64,000 nucleotides of DNA from JAAFIW01 sp031414805. GTDB lineage: Bacteria; Pseudomonadota; Gammaproteobacteria; Burkholderiales; Burkholderiaceae_C. The DNA is taken from the NCBI GenBank assembly GCA_031414805.1, contig JANOQJ010000056.1, positions 1-64,000 on the forward strand, written 5' to 3'. The notes beneath the pieces are model-generated. The model was not told where the DNA came from and made no database searches. It saw nothing but the letters and a program-made list of their open reading frames with translations. Made by a program: the position numbers and the translations under genes. Positions 17,781 through 25,609 of this stretch are shown here, piece by piece (within the stretch, counting starts at the first letter, position 1; each line of letters begins with the position of its first letter).

Positions 17781-18647
17781 CTATATCTCTCGATCCTTAT
17801 TCCAGACACCCGCTCTACGTGCCAAAGTCAGCGGGTTTTTTTCGTTGAACTCCACCCCGCCTAACACGGGTCTGCCCCTGGTTTTGGGCGCTGGCGCATC
17901 CAGGTCAAGTACCCGCGAAAACTTGGGCCACAGCGCGTGCAGGTACCGCTCTTCGTTACGCTCATAAAAGCGCTGCAAAGCCCACAGCAAATAGTCACAG
18001 GCTTGCAGCCCCGCGCTTTTGGCGGGGTAGCTGCTGACCACCGTGGTGTGGCCATGCGGGGCAAAGCCAAAATCGCCTTCAAAACCCTTGTCTATTGTGT
18101 CCAGCACGGTTTTAAGTGCCGCCGTGCGCGGCTTGCTGCCCCGCACGGCGAATGTCACATGCCGCTGCGCACCAAACTCACCAAAACGGCCAAACAGCCG
18201 GGCAATCAAGTCGTCATAAATCTCATGCCCGTCGGCCTTGTATCGGTAGCTGGGGTTGGCGGCTTCGTGCCCGCGCACATCGGCCAGCAGGTGGTGCTTT
18301 TCTTTCACCACGGCAGACATGCGCAAGTCGTGCCGCATCAGCAGCTTGAAGACAGCATGCCGCACTTCAGGCACATCGTCTTTGGCGTGAAAGAACAGAG
18401 CGGTTTTGCCAGCATCCGCCTTCATTGACGGCACAGCTTGCAGCAGCGGGTCAGCCAGCAGTTCAGCGCGCAGGGCGGCTGTATCAGCTTCCAACGCATC
18501 CACGTCGTCCACTTCGAGCCGGCCCACGATGAAAAATCGCGAAACCGCTTCGGTGCCCACCAGCACCTTGCCATGGCGTCCAAACAGCGTGGTGTCGCCT
18601 GCCTCGTCTACAAAATAGTGCGAGGGTGGCAGTGCAGGGCCAATCAC
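17781..18647 (-). CDS. DUF3800 domain protein
   Basis: A 288-aa DUF3800 protein, a family with an RNase H-like fold that is frequent in accessory regions and often thought to be nuclease-related. YFVDEAGD near the N-terminus and a later acidic ACDYLLWALQRF block supply candidate catalytic acids. The C-terminal FNEKNPLTLARR motif is encoded over a hairpin (ACCCGCT / AGCGGGT). It starts with GTG at 18647, immediately after the TAA of a 34-codon ORF, with AGGTGG upstream. Codon use matches its neighbours. Confidence 0.85.
   Translation of the reverse strand: MIGPALPPSHYFVDEAGDTTLFGRHGKVLVGTEAVSRFFIVGRLEVDDVDALEADTAALRAELLADPLLQAVPSMKADAGKTALFFHAKDDVPEVRHAVFKLLMRHDLRMSAVVKEKHHLLADVRGHEAANPSYRYKADGHEIYDDLIARLFGRFGEFGAQRHVTFAVRGSKPRTAALKTVLDTIDKGFEGDFGFAPHGHTTVVSSYPAKSAGLQACDYLLWALQRFYERNEERYLHALWPKFSRVLDLDAPAPKTRGRPVLGGVEFNEKNPLTLARRAGVWNKDREI
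17809..17842 (+). terminator. Hairpin plus T-run inside the DUF3800 3' end (plus strand)
   Basis: CCCGCT (17809-17814) pairs with AGCGGG (17830-17835), followed by seven Ts on the plus strand. It has the shape of an intrinsic terminator, but no plus-strand gene ends here, and it lies in codons of the minus-strand DUF3800 gene. Confidence 0.4.
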
Positions 18648-18752
18648 TTAGCGACCACCTATCGGCTTGCTCGGGTCGGCCTGGTAGCTTGGAGCTTTCC
18701 AGTCGTGGTCGCTGTTGTCAGCGATCAGCAATGCGTCGCCTGTCTTCGGCAT
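18648..18752 (-). CDS. 34-codon ORF directly upstream of DUF3800 gene
   Basis: ATG at 18752, TAA at 18648-18650, giving a 34-residue acidic and polar peptide (MPKTGDALLIADNSDHDWK, then APSYQ...). AAGGG lies seven to eleven bases upstream of the ATG, a good ribosome site. The stop abuts the GTG of the DUF3800 gene with no gap, so translation is probably coupled. No family was recognised. It could be a regulatory leader or a small partner protein. Confidence 0.6.
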   Translation of the reverse strand: MPKTGDALLIADNSDHDWKAPSYQADPSKPIGGR

Positions 18753-18772
18753 TTAGTTCACCCTTCTTTTTT

Positions 18773-18799
18773 CAAACCAATCGTACTGTACTGGGTTTG
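18773..18799. promoter_or_regulatory. Putative operator palindrome upstream of the 34-codon ORF
   Basis: CAAACC (18773) and GGTTTG (ending 18799) are perfect complements around GTACTGTAC, about 20 bp upstream of the small ORF start. The rest of 18753-19024, between divergent DUF3800 and hpaG1 units, holds no gene I can support. Confidence 0.3.
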
Positions 18800-19024
18800 T
18801 TTACAGCTTGGTTTGTGTGCTGTCAACACCGCCACGAGGCTCCTACACTGGCTTACTAGCCGACCCACACCATCCAGGCATGAACCCCCACCTTCCGTCA
18901 CGATTCAGTACAGCCGTTACGGACGAACTCCCACCGGCGCAAGGGTCGCGCAAGACGTTGCTGAAATCGGCATGACCATTGACCAACTGACGCAAATGAC
19001 ACGTGAATAGGGCTGGAACAAGGT

Positions 19025-19663
19025 ATGACCCAACACTCCCGGATTGGCACGGTCTACGGCGTGCTGATGAACACCCCCAGCGAGTGGCGCGCGCTCGAAT
19101 TGGCCATAGCGGCCCCGCCGTACCAAGCGCCGCCGCAGGCACCCGTGCTCTACATCAAACCCGCCAACACCTTCAGCGCCAGCGGCGATCCGGTGCGTTT
19201 GCCCGCCGGGGTGTCAGAAATCGAAGCGTGGGTGACGGTTGCTATGTGTTTTAGTGCTCCCGCCCTTGTAGATACTGATCAAGCAGCTATCGATTTAATA
19301 GTGAATACGGTTTTGATTTGCGACTGGACCGTGCCTCACGCCAGCTACTTTCGCCCACCGGTGCGCACCAAATGCTGGGATGGCTCGTTGGCGATTGGCT
19401 CGGTACAAGGCCAGGCGGCCGACGTTCGGCACACGCCCATACAGGTGCAGATCAACGGCCTGGCGCAACACCCCATTTCGCTGGCCGAACTCGTTCGCAG
19501 CCCCGCGCAATTGGTGGCCGATGTCAGCGCCTTCATGACTCTGCAGCCCGGCGACCTGTTGATGCTCGGCAGCCCCGCGCCCCGCCTGCGCTTGAAAGCG
19601 GGTGACCATATTCGCATCAGCGCGGCTGGCCTGGGCGAAATTGCGCAAGAGGTGCTGGCATGA
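19025..19663 (+). CDS. hpaG1: Homoprotocatechuate pathway isomerase/decarboxylase, N-terminal-type subunit
   Basis: FAH-fold protein matching the first half of the bifunctional HpaG (5-carboxymethyl-2-oxo-hex-3-ene-1,7-dioate decarboxylase / 2-hydroxyhepta-2,4-diene-1,7-dioate isomerase). LYIKPANTFSASGDPV and VPHASYFRPPVRTKCWDGS are family blocks. The metal-binding EIE and the later Asp are kept, but between them an interspersed repeat (19249-19308) is read in frame as ALVDTDQAAIDLIV. The E-to-D spacing is four residues longer than in the adjacent hpaG2. It overlaps hpaG2 by four bases. Whether it is still active is uncertain. Confidence 0.85.
   Translation: MTQHSRIGTVYGVLMNTPSEWRALELAIAAPPYQAPPQAPVLYIKPANTFSASGDPVRLPAGVSEIEAWVTVAMCFSAPALVDTDQAAIDLIVNTVLICDWTVPHASYFRPPVRTKCWDGSLAIGSVQGQAADVRHTPIQVQINGLAQHPISLAELVRSPAQLVADVSAFMTLQPGDLLMLGSPAPRLRLKAGDHIRISAAGLGEIAQEVLA
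19249..19308. repeat. Interspersed repeat copy 5, inside hpaG1
   Basis: GCCCTTGTAGATACTGATCA, then AGCAGCTATCGATTTAATAG and TGAATAC match the family core with one change (GATC for GCTC). It is in frame within the FAH domain. Confidence 0.88.
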
Positions 19664-20424
19664 AGCACGCGCGTGTTGTGTTCGAAGGCCGCGTACATAC
19701 GGCTCCCGTACACGACAACGCGTGGCTACGCCTGGATGATGGCCGTACGGTCGCGCTGGACGCCGTGCAGCAGTGGCTACCGCCGGTTGCGCCGCTCGCC
19801 AATAGGCCCCGCACCATCCTCGCCCTGGGCCTGAACTACGCCGACCACGCCAAAGAACTGGCTTTCAAAGCCCCCGACGAACCGCTGGCTTTTTTGAAGG
19901 GCGAAAACGCGTTGATCGGCCACAAAGCCCAAACGCCCCGTCCGCCCGGCGTGCGCTTCATGCACTACGAATGCGAGCTGGTCGTGGTCATTGGCCGCAC
20001 CGCCAAAAACGTGAAGCAGGCCGACGCTTACGAGCACATCGCGGGCTACACCGTGGCCAACGACTACGCCATTCGCGATTACCTGGAAAACTGGTACCGC
20101 CCTAACCTGCGCGTGAAAAACCGCGACGCCTGCACGCCGATTGGCCCTTGGATCATTGACGCCAAAGACCTGCCCGACCCCATGAACCTGACCCTGCACA
20201 CCACGGTGAATGGGAAAATCACCCAACAGGGCAACACCCGCGACATGATTTTCAGCGTGTCTTACTTAATCGAATACTTCAGCAATTTCATGACCCTGCA
20301 GCCGGGTGACATCATCCTGACCGGCACGCCCGATGGGGTGGTGGACTGCCAGCCGGGCGATGTGGTGGTCACGCAGATTGAAGGCATTGGCGCTTTGGAG
20401 AACACCATTTATGCAGCAACCTAA
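19660..20424 (+). CDS. hpaG2: 2-hydroxyhepta-2,4-diene-1,7-dioate isomerase subunit
   Basis: FAH-family enzyme of homoprotocatechuate degradation, corresponding to the C-terminal half of HpaG. LGLNYADHAKEL, FLKGENALIGH, the metal motif YECELVVVIGRTA, and ILTGTPDGVV are visible. The length is 254 aa. ATGA overlap with hpaG1; the stop overlaps the hpaE start by 14 bp, showing tight operon packing. Confidence 0.92.
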   Translation: MKHARVVFEGRVHTAPVHDNAWLRLDDGRTVALDAVQQWLPPVAPLANRPRTILALGLNYADHAKELAFKAPDEPLAFLKGENALIGHKAQTPRPPGVRFMHYECELVVVIGRTAKNVKQADAYEHIAGYTVANDYAIRDYLENWYRPNLRVKNRDACTPIGPWIIDAKDLPDPMNLTLHTTVNGKITQQGNTRDMIFSVSYLIEYFSNFMTLQPGDIILTGTPDGVVDCQPGDVVVTQIEGIGALENTIYAAT

Positions 20425-21883
20425 ACGCGTCATTCACCACCTCATCAACGGCAAGCTCGTCACCAGCCCCACGTACTTCGAAACCCTGAACCCCGCCACT
20501 CAAGAGGTGCTGGCCCAGGTCGCATCTGGCGGCCAGGCTGAGGTGAACCAAGCCGTCGCCGCCGCCAAAGCCGCCTTCCCACAATGGGCCGCCACACCCG
20601 CGCCGCAACGCGCCAGGCTCATGCACAAACTGGGTGACTTGATCGCTGCCCACATTCCTGAAATCGCCCAGCTGGAAACCAACGACTGCGGCCAGGTGAT
20701 CGCCCAAACCGGCAAGCAACTCATTCCCCGCGCGGCAGACAACTTTCACTACTTTGCCGAAATGTGTACCCGCGTGGACGGCCACACCTACCCCACTGAC
20801 ACGCACTTGAACTACACGCTGTTTCACCCGGTGGGCGTTTGCGCGTTGATCAGCCCGTGGAACGTGCCGTTCATGACGGCCACGTGGAAAGTCGCGCCCT
20901 GCCTGGCTTTTGGCAACACGGCGGTGCTGAAGATGAGTGAGTTGTCGCCGATGTCGGCCGCGCGGCTGGGCGAGTTGGCCCTGGAGGCCGGCATTCCGCC
21001 CGGCGTGTTGAACATCGTGCATGGCTACGGCGCAGAGGTGGGCGAGCCGCTGGTGGCGCACCCCGATGTACGGGCAATTTCATTCACCGGCTCCACCGTG
21101 ACGGGCCACCGCATCGTGCGCGCAGCGGGCTTGAAAAAGTTCAGCATGGAACTGGGCGGCAAATCGCCGTTTGTGGTGTTTGAAGACGCTGATCTGGAGC
21201 GTGCGCTGGATGCCGCCATCTTCATGATCTTCTCCAACAACGGCGAGCGCTGCACGGCGGGCAGCCGCATCCTGGTGCAGCAGGGCATCTACGCCGAGTT
21301 CTGCGCTAGGTTTGCGCAGCGCGCGCAGCGCATTGCGGTGGGTGACCCGCTGGATGACACAACCATCGTGGGCCCGATGATTTCCAAAGCGCATCTGGCC
21401 AAAGTGCGCAGCTATATCGCGCTGGGCACGCAGGAAGGCGCGCGCTTGCTGTGCGGTGGGCTGCATGTGCCTGCTCTGCCAGCGCGCGTGACGCAGGGAA
21501 ACTACGTGGTGCCCACCGTATTTGCCGACGTGGACAACCGCATGCGCATTGCGCAAGAAGAGATCTTTGGCCCGGTGGCCTGCCTGATCGCGTTCACCGA
21601 CGAGGCCGACGCGATTGCCCAAGCCAACGACACGGTTTACGGCCTTTCCAGCTACGTGTGGACGGAGAACCTGGGACGCGCCCACCGCGTGGCCGCCGCC
21701 ATTGAAGCCGGCATGTGCTTTGTCAACAGTCAGAACGTGCGCGACCTGCGTCAGCCCTTTGGCGGCACCAAGGCCAGCGGCACCGGGCGGGAGGGCGGCA
21801 GTTGGAGCTATGAAGTGTTTTGCGAGCCCAAGAATGTGGCGGTGTCGCTGGGGGTGCATCACATACCGCGTTGGGGCGCTTAG
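20411..21883 (+). CDS. hpaE: 5-carboxymethyl-2-hydroxymuconate semialdehyde dehydrogenase
   Basis: NAD-dependent aldehyde dehydrogenase of the hpa pathway. The catalytic Cys lies in NNGERCTAGSRILV and the general-base Glu in MELGGKSPFVVF; the cofactor loop FTGSTVTG is present. The ATG at 20411 is preferred over upstream in-frame Mets because those read hpaG2 out of frame. About 490 aa, the usual length. Confidence 0.95.
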   Translation: MQQPKRVIHHLINGKLVTSPTYFETLNPATQEVLAQVASGGQAEVNQAVAAAKAAFPQWAATPAPQRARLMHKLGDLIAAHIPEIAQLETNDCGQVIAQTGKQLIPRAADNFHYFAEMCTRVDGHTYPTDTHLNYTLFHPVGVCALISPWNVPFMTATWKVAPCLAFGNTAVLKMSELSPMSAARLGELALEAGIPPGVLNIVHGYGAEVGEPLVAHPDVRAISFTGSTVTGHRIVRAAGLKKFSMELGGKSPFVVFEDADLERALDAAIFMIFSNNGERCTAGSRILVQQGIYAEFCARFAQRAQRIAVGDPLDDTTIVGPMISKAHLAKVRSYIALGTQEGARLLCGGLHVPALPARVTQGNYVVPTVFADVDNRMRIAQEEIFGPVACLIAFTDEADAIAQANDTVYGLSSYVWTENLGRAHRVAAAIEAGMCFVNSQNVRDLRQPFGGTKASGTGREGGSWSYEVFCEPKNVAVSLGVHHIPRWGA

Positions 21884-21903
21884 GCTTGCCAGACAGGCGC
21901 GGA

Positions 21904-21938
21904 TGTCATACATTTCGGTTTCGATTTGTCATACATTT
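21904..21938. promoter_or_regulatory. Direct repeats upstream of the antitoxin-like gene
   Basis: TGTCATACATTT occurs at 21904-21915 and again at 21927-21938, 23 bp apart, ending 15 bp before the antitoxin ATG. The placement suits an autoregulatory operator of a toxin-antitoxin pair. Confidence 0.5.
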
Positions 21939-21953
21939 TCAGAGGAACTAGCC

Positions 21954-22199
21954 ATGCTGTCTGTCCGCCTCCCCGATCACCTTGAAACCCAGCTATCGGC
22001 CTATTGCGAATCCATGGCCGTCACCAAATCGTCTGTTGTGCAGCAGGCGTTGGAAAAGCATATGCAAAGCCTGCCGGTGAAGCGGAAAAGAGCCAAGAAA
22101 GTTGACCCATTCCTGGCCTTGATTGGCAGTGGCAATGGCAAATACACGACCGATGAAATCATGCGCATGACCCGTGGTGATGACTGGAACAAGCCGTGA
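21954..22199 (+). CDS. Ribbon-helix-helix antitoxin-like protein
   Basis: An 81-residue protein. MLSVRLPDHLETQLSAYCES, then TKSSVVQQALEKHM is a ribbon-helix-helix DNA-binding domain. The basic linker KRKRAKK and the C-terminal part, ending TRGDDWNKP, would bind the toxin. AGAGGAA precedes the ATG. The stop overlaps the PIN-domain gene by four bases. It is inserted between hpaE and hpaD and probably represses its own promoter through the repeats just upstream. Confidence 0.88.
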   Translation: MLSVRLPDHLETQLSAYCESMAVTKSSVVQQALEKHMQSLPVKRKRAKKVDPFLALIGSGNGKYTTDEIMRMTRGDDWNKP

Positions 22200-22594
22200 T
22201 CCTGGTCGATGCCAATGTATGGATTGACCTCATCGAACGTGACGCGGTCTGGCTGGATTGGTCTTTATCCCAACTGCAGTTGGCACGCGCAGAAAAGCGG
22301 GTGGCGATCAATCCGGTGATCTATGCCGAGCTGGCACCGGCTTACGACAGCGCCGCCGAATTGGCCACCTTCATACGCGAAAGCAAAGCGCAAATAAAAG
22401 CCTTTTCAGCTGAATGCGCTTACGCGGCAGGCCGTGCATTTCTGCAATATCGCAAGCAGAAAGGCACCAAAACCGGCGTGCTCCCCGACTTCTTCATCGG
22501 TGCCCAAGCCCAAACCGAAGGCTGGACCATCCTCACGCGCGATGCGGGCCGCTACAAAACCTACTTCCCCCGCGTCAAGCTGATCTGCCCCTGA
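22196..22594 (+). CDS. PIN-domain toxin, VapC type
   Basis: A 132-aa PIN-domain ribonuclease of the VapC type. The acidic site residues appear in LVDANVWIDL (first Asp), the Glu of VIYAELAP, LPDFFIGAQA (third acid) and LTRDAGRY (fourth). GTG start at 22196 overlapping the antitoxin stop (GTGA). It would act on RNA in the cytoplasm when free of antitoxin. Its insertion in the hpa operon keeps the downstream genes in the same orientation. Confidence 0.9.
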   Translation: MILVDANVWIDLIERDAVWLDWSLSQLQLARAEKRVAINPVIYAELAPAYDSAAELATFIRESKAQIKAFSAECAYAAGRAFLQYRKQKGTKTGVLPDFFIGAQAQTEGWTILTRDAGRYKTYFPRVKLICP

Positions 22595-22612
22595 TACCGA
22601 CAAGGAAGAACA

Positions 22613-22686
22613 CATGGGAACTCTCGCAACCACACAAGGCACTCGCCATGGGTAGGCTCGCAACCACACAGGGCGCTCGCCATGGG
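22613..22686. repeat. 34-bp tandem repeat at the hpaD start
   Basis: Two full 34-bp units (22613-22646 and 22647-22680), each starting CATGGG and containing CTCGCAACCACACA, are followed by the first bases of a third (CATGGGTAAGCTCGCC) which is the true hpaD start. The repeat has copied the start codon twice. Confidence 0.92.
22614..22655 (+). CDS. 13-codon leader ORF 1 upstream of hpaD
   Basis: ATG at 22614 with a strong AAGGAAG eight bases upstream reads MGTLATTQGTRHG and stops at TAG, which overlaps the next unit's ATGGGTAG. It is the only one of the three starts with a good Shine-Dalgarno sequence, so ribosomes probably load here. Confidence 0.5.
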   Translation: MGTLATTQGTRHG

Positions 22687-22689
22687 TAA
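22648..22689 (+). CDS. 13-codon leader ORF 2 upstream of hpaD
   Basis: ATG at 22648 reads MGRLATTQGARHG and stops at TAA, which lies inside the first codons of hpaD (ATGGGTAAG). The start and stop overlap the flanking ORFs by eight bases, a geometry that allows translational re-initiation down to hpaD. Confidence 0.45.
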   Translation: MGRLATTQGARHG

Positions 22690-23560
22690 GCTCGCCCTCG
22701 CCGCCAAAATCACCCATGTGCCCTCCATGTACCTGTCGGAGTTCGAAGGCCCGCATTTCGGTTGCCGCCAGGCCGCCATAGACGGCCACAAAGAAATCGA
22801 CCGGCGCTGCCGCGCGCTGGGCGTGGACACCATCGTCGTGTGCGACGTGCACTGGCAGGTCAACAGCGAATACCACATCAATTGCGCGCCGAAGTTTGAA
22901 GCCGTGTTCACCAGCAACGAGCTGCCGCACTTCATCAAAAACATGCCCTATGCCTACCCCGGCAACCCCGCGCTGGGCCACTTGATGGCCGACACAGCCA
23001 ACGCCATGGGCATCAAAAGCCGCGCCCACAGCGACACCACCCTGGAGCTGGGCTACGGTACCCTGGTGCCCATGCGCTACATGAACGCCGACCAGCATTA
23101 CCAGGTCATCAGCGTCAGTGGCTGGTGCGACTGGCACGACCTGCACGAGTCCGGCCAGTTCGGCCTGGCCATGCGCCGCGCGATTGAAGAAGACTACGAC
23201 GGCACCGTGGCCCTCTTTGCCAGCGGCAGCTTGAGCCACCACTTCGCCGACAACGGCCGCGCCCCCGAGTTCATGCACAAGGTCTACGACCCTTTCCTGG
23301 AGCAAGTCGACCGCCGCGTGGTGGAGCTATGGGAAAAAGGCGACTGGAAAACCTTTATCGCCATGCTGCCCATGTACGCCGACAAGTGCTGGGGCGAAGG
23401 CGACATGCACGACACCGCGATGCTGCTCGGCGCGCTGGGCTGGGACGCCTACACAGCGCCGGCGGAAGTGATCACACCGTACTTTGGCAGCTCGGGGACG
23501 GGGCAGATCAATGCGGTGTTTCCGGTGACGGCACTGTCCGCCGAACAGACTGCACGGTAG
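22682..23560 (+). CDS. hpaD: 3,4-dihydroxyphenylacetate 2,3-dioxygenase
   Basis: Ring-cleaving extradiol dioxygenase (LigB superfamily) acting on homoprotocatechuate. The start MGKLALAAKITHVPSMYLSE, TSNELPHFI, YGTLVPMRYMN, ALFASGSLSHHF and SSGTGQINAVFP match HpaD closely. 292 aa against about 283 in enteric HpaD. Translation probably depends on the repeated leader ORFs just upstream. Confidence 0.96.
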   Translation: MGKLALAAKITHVPSMYLSEFEGPHFGCRQAAIDGHKEIDRRCRALGVDTIVVCDVHWQVNSEYHINCAPKFEAVFTSNELPHFIKNMPYAYPGNPALGHLMADTANAMGIKSRAHSDTTLELGYGTLVPMRYMNADQHYQVISVSGWCDWHDLHESGQFGLAMRRAIEEDYDGTVALFASGSLSHHFADNGRAPEFMHKVYDPFLEQVDRRVVELWEKGDWKTFIAMLPMYADKCWGEGDMHDTAMLLGALGWDAYTAPAEVITPYFGSSGTGQINAVFPVTALSAEQTAR

Positions 23561-23590
23561 TTAATGGTGATCTGACCCCAATTAATTCTT

Positions 23591-24001
23591 ATGCCTCACC
23601 TCGTCATCCTCTACACCGCCAACCTGGAGCGCGAAACCGACATGGGCGCGCTGTGTCGCAGCCTGGCGGATACGTTGCTGGCGGTGAGTGATGAGCAGAA
23701 CAAGCAGGTGTTCCCAACCGGTGGCACGCGGGTGCTGGCGTATCCGGCTGCGCACAGTGCGGTGGCGGATGGGAAGGGGGACTATGCGTTCGTTTACTTG
23801 AATCTGCGCATGGGCAAGGGGCGCAGTGATGCTATTAAAAACATAGCTGGTCGAGCAATATTGGATAGGGCTAGAGCCCACTTTGACTTGAATTTCAAGC
23901 AACGGCACCTGGGATTGACGGTGCAGATTGACGAAGGGCAGGAGGTGTTTGATGGCAAGCACAGCAACCTGCATCCTTTATTTGCCGCTCCAACTTTGTA
24001 G
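23591..24001 (+). CDS. hpaF: 5-carboxymethyl-2-hydroxymuconate isomerase
   Basis: Tautomerase-superfamily isomerase; MPH at the start supplies the catalytic Pro that becomes residue 1 after Met removal. DYAFVYLNLRMGKGRS and the C-terminal NLHPLF are family features. At 136 aa it is about ten residues longer than the enteric protein. Residues around AIKNIAGRAILDRARAHFDLN are encoded by a copy of the interspersed repeat (23830-23895), in frame, with the consensus TGA replaced by CGA. Confidence 0.88.
   Translation: MPHLVILYTANLERETDMGALCRSLADTLLAVSDEQNKQVFPTGGTRVLAYPAAHSAVADGKGDYAFVYLNLRMGKGRSDAIKNIAGRAILDRARAHFDLNFKQRHLGLTVQIDEGQEVFDGKHSNLHPLFAAPTL
23830..23895. repeat. Interspersed repeat copy 6, inside hpaF
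   Basis: GCTATTAAAAACATAGCTGG, then TCGAGCAATATTGGATAGGG and CTAGAGCC...TTTGACTTGAAT follow the family along its full length including the distal TTTGACTTGAAT flank. Divergent but collinear. Confidence 0.72.
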
Positions 24002-24014
24002 GCGTGAACGCCAA

Positions 24015-24815
24015 ATGCTTGATTCATCACTCATCCACCAACTCGCCCAAGAGCTGCAAACCGCCGAGCAAACCCGTGTGCAGCTCACGCACTTCTCCCG
24101 CCGCTTTCCGGGCATGACCATGCAAGACGGCTACGAAATCTCCCGCGCCTGGATGCAGCTCAAGCTGGCACAAGGTCGCAGCGTCATTGGCCACAAAATT
24201 GGCCTGACCTCGCGCGCGATGCAGCAGGCCAGCCAGATCAACGAGCCCGACTACGGCACCTTGCTGGACAACATGCTGTTTGCCCCGGGCAACATTCCCA
24301 CGCAGCGCTTCATTGCACCACGCGTGGAGGTGGAGCTGGCTTTTGTGCTCAAGCACAAGCTGGAAGGCCCACAGGTGTCGGTGGACGATGTGCTGGCCGC
24401 CACCGACTACATCACCCCCGCCATTGAAATCATCGACGCACGCATCGAGCAGGTCTGCCGCGACACGAAGCAAATGCGTAAAGTGCAAGACACCATCAGC
24501 GACAACGCGGCGAACGCGGGCATCGTGATCGACGGCCATCGCGTCAAACCCGATGCCGTGGACTTACCCTGGTGTGGTGCAGTGCTGCGGCAAAACGGCG
24601 TGGTCGAAGAAACTGGTTTGGCGGCGGGCGTGCAAGGGCACCCGGCGATTGGCGTGGCCTGGCTGGCGCAAAAACTGTCTGCTTGGGGCGAGTGCCTGCA
24701 AGCCGGCGAAATCGTGCTGGCGGGCTCGTTCACCCGCCCGGTTGTAGCGAAACACGGCGATGTGTTTGACGCCGATTACGGCCCGTTGGGTCGCTTTGAA
24801 TTTCGATTCGTTTAG
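24015..24815 (+). CDS. hpaH: 2-oxo-hept-4-ene-1,7-dioate hydratase
   Basis: Hydratase of the lower hpa pathway (FAH-related, 4-oxalocrotonate decarboxylase-like fold). GHKIGLTSRAMQQ, PRVEVELAFVLKH, PAIEIIDARI and AGSFTRPV are characteristic. The ATG at 24015 gives the usual MLDSSLIHQLAQEL start and a normal 266 aa; the longer frame overlaps hpaF. 13 bp after hpaF. Confidence 0.93.
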   Translation: MLDSSLIHQLAQELQTAEQTRVQLTHFSRRFPGMTMQDGYEISRAWMQLKLAQGRSVIGHKIGLTSRAMQQASQINEPDYGTLLDNMLFAPGNIPTQRFIAPRVEVELAFVLKHKLEGPQVSVDDVLAATDYITPAIEIIDARIEQVCRDTKQMRKVQDTISDNAANAGIVIDGHRVKPDAVDLPWCGAVLRQNGVVEETGLAAGVQGHPAIGVAWLAQKLSAWGECLQAGEIVLAGSFTRPVVAKHGDVFDADYGPLGRFEFRFV

Positions 24816-24829
24816 GCCATGAAAACACC

Positions 24830-25609
24830 ATGAAAACCCCCGCCAACCTCTTCAAGCAAGCCCTTCAAAACAAACAACCCCAAATCGGCCTGTGGCTCGG
24901 CCTCGCCGACCCGTACTGCGCAGAGATCTGCGCCGGGGCGGGCTTTGACTGGTTGTTGATTGACGGCGAGCATGCGCCCAACGATGTGCGCAGTGTGCTG
25001 AGTCAGTTGCAGGCCGTGGCGCCCTACCCCTCGCATACGGTGGCGCGCATTCCGGTGGGCTCGGGCCACATCGGCACCACGCTTGTCAAGCAATACCTGG
25101 ACATTGGGGCGCAGACCCTGCTGGTACCGATGGTGGACACGGCTGAAGAAGCGCAGGCCATCGTGCGCGCCAGCCGCTACCCGCCGCAGGGCATACGCGG
25201 CATGGGCGCGGCGCTGGCGCGAGCCTCGCGCTGGCAGGCTCACCCAGATTACGTACACGAGGCCAACGACCAGGTGTGTGTGCTGGTGCAGGCCGAGACG
25301 GCACTGGCGATGCGCAACATCGACGCCATCGCGGCAACGCCTGGGGTGGATGGCGTGTTCATCGGCCCTGCCGACCTCTCGGCCTCGATGGGCTATCCGG
25401 GCAACGCGGGCCACCCCGAAGTGCAGGCCGCTATTGAAGACGGCATTCGCCGCATCCTGCAAGCGAGCAAAGCGCCCGGCATTCTGGCCACCACGGAGGC
25501 CAGCGCCCGCAAGTGGCTGGATGCCGGGGCCTTGTTTGTCGCGGTGGGGGTGGACACGATGCTGCTGCGAAGCGCCGCGCAAGATTTGGCACAACGATTT
25601 AAATCATGA
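24830..25609 (+). CDS. hpaI: 4-hydroxy-2-oxo-heptane-1,7-dioate aldolase
   Basis: Class II (metal-dependent) pyruvate aldolase of the HpcH/HpaI family, producing pyruvate and succinic semialdehyde. QIGLWLGLADPYCAE, LLIDGEHAPNDV (with the catalytic His), VQAETALAMRNIDAI and GPADLSASMGYPG are visible. Length 259 aa. The stop overlaps the next gene by four bases (ATGA). Confidence 0.94.
   Translation: MKTPANLFKQALQNKQPQIGLWLGLADPYCAEICAGAGFDWLLIDGEHAPNDVRSVLSQLQAVAPYPSHTVARIPVGSGHIGTTLVKQYLDIGAQTLLVPMVDTAEEAQAIVRASRYPPQGIRGMGAALARASRWQAHPDYVHEANDQVCVLVQAETALAMRNIDAIAATPGVDGVFIGPADLSASMGYPGNAGHPEVQAAIEDGIRRILQASKAPGILATTEASARKWLDAGALFVAVGVDTMLLRSAAQDLAQRFKS

Noticed and set aside
22613..22689. 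Possible CRISPR-like array
   Set aside because: The repeats are directly adjacent without spacers and copy a start codon; this is a tandem duplication.
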